Positions 5,435 through 10,424 of a DNA stretch of 10,424 bases are shown in pieces. This DNA is from Peptococcaceae bacterium (GTDB lineage: Bacteria; Bacillota; Peptococcia; Peptococcales; Peptococcaceae): the NCBI GenBank assembly GCA_900756555.1, contig CAAEKP010000167.1, forward strand, positions 1 through 10,424, in the 5' to 3' direction. Under the pieces are notes generated by a model that worked only from the letters and a program-made list of their open reading frames with translations, was not told the origin of the DNA and made no database searches. A program made the position numbers and the translations under genes. Each line of letters starts with the position of its first letter. Within the stretch, counting starts at the first letter, position 1.

Positions 5435-5791
5435 ATGAATCTGCAAGAAATTCAGGCACTCCCGCTGGCAGCTTCCACACAGGAAGTTATGGCAGCCGAT
5501 GTAAAATTTGCTCAGCCGGTTACCTTAACCGAGGCTGAAATTGCGGAAGCGCTGCAAAAGGCGGACAACAAATCAGCCAATGTACTGCACGCTGCCCCAT
5601 TACCAGAAGAAGAACAGGCACGGCAGCTCATTCTTGAACTGGTTGCACTAAACCGGGAAATCGAACTGACCGAAGCCAAGTATCGCAAGGCTGTTGATGA
5701 AGAAAATCAGACTCTGGCTGCCCGCATTACCACACTGCAAAATCACAAGACAAAACTGAGCACCCTGTTTGTCACCAATCTGTGCAACTAA
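5435..5791 (+). CDS. Small helical protein of unknown function (118 residues)
   Basis: I do not recognise this protein. The gene is supported by its own extended -10 promoter, an excellent AAGGAGG ribosome site seven bases before the ATG, and a large terminator 40 bases after its stop. The protein is soluble, without signal peptide or membrane helix. Residues 1-58 are alanine/glutamine-rich, with LTEAEIAEALQKAD (31-44) likely helical. Residues 59-111 form one long charged helix (EEEQARQLILELVALNREIE... then AARITTLQNHKTKL) with leucine/isoleucine at heptad-like spacing, suggesting a coiled coil or helical hairpin and probable oligomerisation. The only cysteine is C117, next to the C-terminus. 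It is monocistronic and not obviously linked to its neighbours. No function can be assigned. Confidence 0.75.
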   Translation: MNLQEIQALPLAASTQEVMAADVKFAQPVTLTEAEIAEALQKADNKSANVLHAAPLPEEEQARQLILELVALNREIELTEAKYRKAVDEENQTLAARITTLQNHKTKLSTLFVTNLCN

Positions 5792-5831
5792 ACGGTGTAA
5801 TTAAAAATTTCTGCAATAAAAAAGAACGGCT

Positions 5832-5897
5832 AAAAAACAGAGCTGCTGTGTTGAATGTTCTGCTAACAGACAATTCAATGCAACAGTTCTGTTTTTT
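5832..5897 (+). terminator. Terminator after the 118-residue gene
   Basis: A 66-base interrupted hairpin: outer stem AAAAAACAGA/TCTGTTTTTT (5832-5841 with 5888-5897), then CTGT/ACAG, TTGAAT/ATTCAA and an inner TCTG/CAGA pair with loop CTAA. It ends in a T6 tract followed by CTTTT. The A6 on the 5' side would make it work on the minus strand as well. The next promoter starts four bases after it. Confidence 0.85.
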
Positions 5898-5900
5898 CTT

Positions 5901-5929
5901 TTGACAGATGAAAAAGAACATAGTATTAT
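5901..5929 (+). promoter_or_regulatory. Near-consensus promoter of the MATE gene
   Basis: TTGACA (5901-5906) is a perfect -35 box and TATTAT (5924-5929) a five-of-six -10 box, at the ideal spacing of 17. The predicted transcription start is about 5936. No operator is evident, so expression is probably fairly strong and constitutive. Confidence 0.85.
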
Positions 5930-5982
5930 AGATTGCTAAGATGCTTTCACTCACACTAATTTTTCAGAAAGGATTGATTTCA

Positions 5983-7344
5983 TTGCGGCAATTTTTACTG
6001 GACTTTTACCATGACCGTACTTTTTCAGCAACCTTGTTGAAAATTGCCATTCCTATTATCTTACAAAATCTGATTTCATCATCCCTGAACATGATTGACA
6101 CCATCATGATTGGACGGGTGGGTACTGTGGAATTGGCTGCCGTTGGCGTAGCCACCCAGTTTTTCTTTTTTAACCTGGTGGTTCTGGTGGGGATTTGCAG
6201 CGGCTACTGTATCTTCATCGCCCAATACTGGGGCAAACAGGATTTGTCCGCCATCAAACGCTATCTGGGCATCATCCTGATTTACGCTGCATTTGCCGGT
6301 CTTATTTTTACCACCGTGGGCACTTTGTTTGCCGAGCAGATTATCTATCTGTTCAATGATGACCCGGAAGTAGTGCGGCTGGGCGCGCTGTATATCCGCA
6401 CACTGGCAGCAGGCACCCTGTTCTCCGGGCTGACCTACGCCTTTGGCTATGCCTCCCGCAGTATCGAGAATGCATTTCTGCCCATGATTGCCAGCACCAT
6501 TGCACTGATAACCAACACCTTCTTAAACTATGTGCTGATTTTTGGTAAATTTGGCGCACCGGCGCTGGGTGTGGAGGGCGCTGCTCTGGCCACCCTGCTG
6601 GCTCGCGCGCTGGAAGCTGCCATCATTGTAGGTTACGTTTATCTGAAAAAAACACCGCTGGCCATTCAGCCAAAGGATTTTGATTTACGCCCTGCTTTCT
6701 TTGTGCAGGATTTAAAAACCGTATTGCCTGTGTTGCTGAACGAGCTGTGCTGGGGGCTGGCAATGGTGGTTTACACCGCAGCCTACGGACGCATCAGCAC
6801 CGATGCGTTAGCCAGCATTCAGATTGCCACCACTGTGCAGAACCTGTTCATCATCTTTGGCTTTGGGGTATCCGGTGCGACTGCCACCATGGTGGGCAAC
6901 ACCATTGGCCGCGGCCTGAACAACCGTGCCAGAATTTACGCTTACCGGGCTATCCTGCTGTGCCTCATCATCGGGGTGATTCTCACCTTCTTAATCCTGC
7001 TGCTGGCGCCGCTGTTCCTGTGGTTCTATGATTTATCTTCCGCACAGGTGGCACACGATGCTCTGCTGATGATTCGGATTCTGGCTGTCACCATGCCAAT
7101 CAAGCTGATTAACATGACCGTTATCATGGGAGTTCTCCGTGCCGGCGGCGATGTCATCTTTTCCCTGCTGTTTGAAAGCTGCACCATGTGGTTTATCGGC
7201 GTGCCGCTGGCCTTCATCGGCGCACTGGTATTACAGTGGCCGGTGTATCTGGTATTCACACTGGTGATTGCCGAAGAAGTGGTTAAATTTGTACTCTGCC
7301 TGTGGCGCACCTTCAGCAATAAATGGATTCACACTATGGTGTAA
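5983..7344 (+). CDS. MATE-family multidrug/toxin efflux transporter
   Basis: Cation-coupled antiporter of the MATE (NorM/DinF/MepA-like) family in the cytoplasmic membrane. About twelve hydrophobic segments are arranged as two homologous halves of six. The first half opens with LLKIAIPIILQNLISSSLNM and DTIMIGRVGTVELAAVG, the second with VLPVLLNELCWGLAMVVYTA, each the family's typical first helix of a bundle. The open frame reaches back to an ATG at 5941, but the promoter places transcription start at about 5936, leaving no room for a ribosome site. A TTG at 5983 has AGAAAGGA (5966-5973) nine bases upstream and gives a normal N-terminus (RQFLLDFYHDRTFSATLLKIA). The predicted length of 453 residues is typical. 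The gene is monocistronic, bounded by terminators on both sides, and convergent with hsdR. The substrate cannot be told from sequence. Confidence 0.92.
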   Translation: MRQFLLDFYHDRTFSATLLKIAIPIILQNLISSSLNMIDTIMIGRVGTVELAAVGVATQFFFFNLVVLVGICSGYCIFIAQYWGKQDLSAIKRYLGIILIYAAFAGLIFTTVGTLFAEQIIYLFNDDPEVVRLGALYIRTLAAGTLFSGLTYAFGYASRSIENAFLPMIASTIALITNTFLNYVLIFGKFGAPALGVEGAALATLLARALEAAIIVGYVYLKKTPLAIQPKDFDLRPAFFVQDLKTVLPVLLNELCWGLAMVVYTAAYGRISTDALASIQIATTVQNLFIIFGFGVSGATATMVGNTIGRGLNNRARIYAYRAILLCLIIGVILTFLILLLAPLFLWFYDLSSAQVAHDALLMIRILAVTMPIKLINMTVIMGVLRAGGDVIFSLLFESCTMWFIGVPLAFIGALVLQWPVYLVFTLVIAEEVVKFVLCLWRTFSNKWIHTMV

Positions 7345-7367
7345 AATAAAATTAATATGGCATAAAT

Positions 7368-7412
7368 AAAACAGCGCTGCTCTGTGTAAATATACAGAAC
7401 AACGCTGTTTTT
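7368..7412. terminator. Bidirectional terminator between the MATE gene and hsdR
   Basis: Stem AAAACAGCG/CGCTGTTTT (7368-7376 with 7403-7411), an internal loop, then TCTGT/ACAGA (7381-7385 with 7394-7398) and an 8-base loop. The plus strand ends in T5 and the minus strand in T4 followed by ATTTA. It lies between two convergent stop codons (7344 and 7416), so it can serve both genes; the 7345-7415 gap holds nothing else. Confidence 0.9.
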
Positions 7413-7415
7413 GTA

Positions 7416-10400
7416 TTATGCCACATCCTTATATTGCAGATAAACATAATTGTATATTTTTTGCCGATACTCCGAGATACTTAACTCATCATAACTTTCC
7501 GGCAATTCCATCCACAACGTATCACGAATCAGATTATCCACAGTAGCCTTTGTTTCTACTTTATCTGTCCAATGGTCAAGTTGTTTAATCTGGTCTTTCA
7601 CCTTTGCAAGCAAATCAACTGCGACTTTCTTAATTTTCTTGATATCTGCCGCAGACAGGTTTTCTTTGAATAACAAATCAAAAACGGACAATTCTTCTTC
7701 GCTTTCAAATCCTTCACGGGCATAACGCTGTTCTTCTTCACTCAAATCTTTGGCTAGATTCATCAAATCCATAAAGGTTTGCTCAATAGTGGCTCTGTCC
7801 TGCTCAGCATTGTAGGCCTCAATAATCTTTTGATACCGTTCATAATAATCAATACGCAGCGGATTTACTCCAATAGCCTTATCCAGTTCCTGCTCTAAAT
7901 ATTCCTGAATATCCTTCAACAACAGATTTTTATGCTTACGCTTGGCAAACTCTGTGCGCAACAATTCAAAATCAATGCCGCTGATATCATAACGTCCTGT
8001 TTCACCTTCCGCCCATGCATTATCATTGTAAGCTTCTACAGTAATACTGTCGTTAATGATATGATTAATCTCTACCATCAAATCCGTATTATCCACGTGC
8101 TTCCGCTTTTTCTGCAACTCTTTATAGATTGCTTCTATCGCATGATATTGCCGACGCTGCATTGTAGTGATATCTTCTTTCTGCAAATACTTTGTTACCC
8201 GTGCCAGTTCCACCGCAATCGCCTGGTATTCTTTTCTATCTTCTAGCGTAGCACTAACAACCTCTGCCCCATCTGCTAACAACTTCATCTTGCGGAACTC
8301 AGCAGCATCCACCAAATCACGCAAAGAAAATCCGCGTTTGGACAAGAACACTTCTGCCTGACTAATTAAATCCAACACATGAGCAATCAACTTTTCTTTA
8401 TCAATCGTTGGGTCAACACCATTGCTGCCAGCCGCATTAGCAGTGTAAGCAGCTAACGCTTCCCGTAATGCTTTTACGATGCCGATATAATCAATAATCA
8501 AACCATTGCTTTTGCCATCTTCCACACGATTAGCGCGAGCAATGGTCTGCATCAAAGTATGGGCTTTCAATGGCTTATCCAGATACAAACAGGATAATGA
8601 TTTCACATCAAACCCTGTCAGCCACATCGCACATACAAATACTACACGGAATGGATTTTCACCATCCTTGAACTCTTTGTCTAACTCGCGGCTTTCCATT
8701 TTTCTGCGGTGCGGTTTGATATCCAATCCCCACTTCTGGAAAGTCTGTACTTCGTTCTGTTCCGCACTGATAACTACTGCCATTTCTGTTTCCTGCAACC
8801 ACTCCAGCTTTCTGCTTAATTCCTGATATTCTTGCTGCGAAGCCTGCTTCAACGCTTGTTTCGTCTGAGCAATTTTTTCCTGCCAGTATTTCTGAACCAG
8901 ATTATACATCCGCACACAAGTTACTTTATTCAAACACACAAACATAGCTTTACCACTTGTCCAAATGCCAGAATAATGTTCTACAAAATCTTTCGCAATG
9001 GCATCTAATCGTGGCTCTGCTGTCAGAATATGAATCTCTTTCGCAAATTCTCGTTCTAACCGTTCCTGCTGGTTTACATCTAATTCCGCTGCTTCAATGG
9101 CATCTATGATTTGCTGCGTAATTTTTGGATTCTTAATTGTACCCAACTTTTCACCACGATTTTCATAATAGAGTGGCACAGTAGCACCATCTTCCACCGC
9201 TCGCTTAAAGTCATACACAGAAACATAACCACCAAAAGTACGCTCGGTAATGGCATCACTGCTGAACAATGGTGTGCCTGTAAAACCGATACGAGAAGCA
9301 GTTGGCAACAACGCTACCATATTATCCGCAAAAATACCGTACTGACTGCGGTGTGCTTCGTCAGACATAATGATAATATCATAGTTCGGCACAATCGGCT
9401 CAACATTCGATTTATTAAACTTTTGAATTAGCGTAAACACAAAACTGGAATTGCTTTTCAGCTTCGCTATCAAATCATTACCGCTGGTTGCAATAAACTT
9501 AGAGGCTTTCACGTTCCCCAGCATCCCACAATTTTCAAAGGTATCACTGATTTGTTTATTCAGTTCATCTCGGTCTGTTAATATTACAAACGTAGGTGAC
9601 CCTGCAAATTTACGGCGAATCTTTTGGGCTAAAAACAGCATGGAATAACTTTTGCCACTGCCCTGTGTATGCCAGAACACACCCAGTTTCCCATTACGCA
9701 GCTTTCTTGTTTTATAAGCCTCTACTGCTTCGTTTACACCAAGGAACTGATGGTTACGTGCCAGTATTTTAGCAGTATGTCCACCGGAATGGTCATACAA
9801 AATAAAGTTTTCAAACAAGTCCATAAAATTGCGTTTGTCGCAAATACCGCGTAATAATGTTTCCAACGCTACGGAACCAGCATCTTCCTCTTTCAGACGT
9901 TTCCACTCATGGAAAAACTCGTACTTGCTACCTAATGTACCTACTTTGGCTTCTAATCCGTTAGAGAATACCACAAAGGCATTGTAATAAAACAACTGCG
10001 GAATCGTATCTAAATAATCCATGTAATTATCTGTGTAAGCATTTTGCACATCAACCGTTGTCTTTTTCAACTCAATAAATAACAACGGAATCCCATTTAC
10101 AAATCCTACAATATCCGTGCGGCGGCGATACAAATCCCCGTGAATTTTCAGTTCTTTTACTGCTAAAAAATGATTTCTCTCTGGCTCGTCAAAGTCAAAC
10201 ACCATCACATAGCGTTCCTTGCTTGTACCATCTGCCTGTTTCACCTGCACTGGAATCCCATCCCGCAATAACGCATATTTTTCCTCATTAATTTGCATTG
10301 GCGAGGCAGAGGATAACCGATATTCCAGCTTATTCAGCGCTTCCTGATATAACAAATCATTCAGCCATGGATTTAACCGAAACACAGCTTCCTTAAAATA

Positions 10401-10424
10401 ACGGCGCAGCAATATCTCCTGATA
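7416..10424 (-). CDS. hsdR: Type I restriction enzyme R subunit (HsdR), N-terminus beyond the window
   Basis: ATP-dependent translocase/nuclease subunit that cuts DNA not methylated by its HsdM/HsdS partners. The frame stays open to the right edge; a TTG at 10412 is not a credible start, because HsdR proteins usually have some 50 residues before the LNPWL region. Numbered from 10412: PD-(D/E)xK nuclease with D100 (RRRTD) and E114-x-K116 (FIELKK); the following QxxxY position appears as NxxxY (129-133); Walker A GSGKS (251-255); DEAH box (351-354); motif III GFTGTP (376-381); motif V AMWLTGFD (595-602); motif VI QTIARANR (622-629). A long charged helical C-terminal region (~650-998) is the usual HsdM/HsdS-binding part. 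All motor motifs are intact, so the enzyme is probably functional. Codon use looks more AT-rich than in the MATE gene, consistent with transfer. hsdM and hsdS are presumably right of the window. Confidence 0.95.
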   Translation of the reverse strand, partial: YQEILLRRYFKEAVFRLNPWLNDLLYQEALNKLEYRLSSASPMQINEEKYALLRDGIPVQVKQADGTSKERYVMVFDFDEPERNHFLAVKELKIHGDLYRRRTDIVGFVNGIPLLFIELKKTTVDVQNAYTDNYMDYLDTIPQLFYYNAFVVFSNGLEAKVGTLGSKYEFFHEWKRLKEEDAGSVALETLLRGICDKRNFMDLFENFILYDHSGGHTAKILARNHQFLGVNEAVEAYKTRKLRNGKLGVFWHTQGSGKSYSMLFLAQKIRRKFAGSPTFVILTDRDELNKQISDTFENCGMLGNVKASKFIATSGNDLIAKLKSNSSFVFTLIQKFNKSNVEPIVPNYDIIIMSDEAHRSQYGIFADNMVALLPTASRIGFTGTPLFSSDAITERTFGGYVSVYDFKRAVEDGATVPLYYENRGEKLGTIKNPKITQQIIDAIEAAELDVNQQERLEREFAKEIHILTAEPRLDAIAKDFVEHYSGIWTSGKAMFVCLNKVTCVRMYNLVQKYWQEKIAQTKQALKQASQQEYQELSRKLEWLQETEMAVVISAEQNEVQTFQKWGLDIKPHRRKMESRELDKEFKDGENPFRVVFVCAMWLTGFDVKSLSCLYLDKPLKAHTLMQTIARANRVEDGKSNGLIIDYIGIVKALREALAAYTANAAGSNGVDPTIDKEKLIAHVLDLISQAEVFLSKRGFSLRDLVDAAEFRKMKLLADGAEVVSATLEDRKEYQAIAVELARVTKYLQKEDITTMQRRQYHAIEAIYKELQKKRKHVDNTDLMVEINHIINDSITVEAYNDNAWAEGETGRYDISGIDFELLRTEFAKRKHKNLLLKDIQEYLEQELDKAIGVNPLRIDYYERYQKIIEAYNAEQDRATIEQTFMDLMNLAKDLSEEEQRYAREGFESEEELSVFDLLFKENLSAADIKKIKKVAVDLLAKVKDQIKQLDHWTDKVETKATVDNLIRDTLWMELPESYDELSISEYRQKIYNYVYLQYKDVA

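Noticed and set aside
10410..10412. TTG at 10412 as the start of hsdR
   Set aside because: The frame continues open to the window edge and the family's conserved N-terminal segment is missing, so the gene is cut by the window.

Overview
The window looks like the chromosome of an anaerobic member of the Firmicutes. An exported [FeFe] hydrogenase with a twin-arginine signal, strong Shine-Dalgarno sites, AT-rich sigma-70/A-type promoters and a group IIC intron all fit this. A diderm lineage such as the Negativicutes is a reasonable guess, because the hydrogenase is built like a periplasmic enzyme, but no rRNA or lineage marker is present to prove it. Six of the eight protein genes can be assigned to a family or enzyme with good confidence, one (the ArsR-type regulator) to family with an uncertain ligand, and one remains unknown.

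Layout. Positions 1-99 (minus strand) are the 5' end of a group IIC intron cut by the window edge. It lies directly behind the terminator hairpin (103-134) of a three-gene minus-strand operon, 3816 down to 154. In order of transcription the operon encodes a Tat-exported [FeFe] hydrogenase catalytic subunit, a 16-cysteine HybA/FdnH-type ferredoxin with a C-terminal membrane anchor, and a ten-helix HybB/NrfD-type quinone-reactive membrane subunit. The ~300 bases upstream of the hydrogenase hold a candidate promoter and a leader with strong inverted repeats. Further upstream, same strand, come an ArsR/CadC-type metal-sensor repressor (4113-4475) and a small nitroreductase-family flavoprotein (4568-5113). 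A 320-base intergenic region (5114-5434) carries divergent promoters. It leads into a 118-residue protein of unknown function (plus strand), then a terminator, a near-consensus promoter and a MATE-family efflux pump (true start probably TTG at 5983). A bidirectional terminator at 7368-7412 separates the MATE gene from a convergent type I restriction subunit gene, hsdR, which runs off the right edge without its N-terminus.

How the genes work together. The hydrogenase genes form one respiratory unit. H2 would be oxidised (or protons reduced) outside the cytoplasmic membrane at the H-cluster. Electrons pass through two ferredoxin-type clusters to the four clusters of the HybA-like protein and then to menaquinone at the HybB-like protein. 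This is the architecture of E. coli hydrogenase-2 with the [NiFe] core replaced by an [FeFe] core. The HydE/F/G maturases are not in the window. The ArsR-type regulator, nitroreductase and MATE pump suggest a stress or xenobiotic context but are not visibly one pathway. hsdR presumably belongs to an hsdM/hsdS locus beyond the right edge.

The most notable points are the intron parked behind the hydrogenase terminator, the [FeFe]-on-Hyd-2 arrangement, the structured leader of the hydrogenase operon, a T7-ATTGTGAA element shared by the hydrogenase and arsR upstream regions, and a recurring terminator sequence family.
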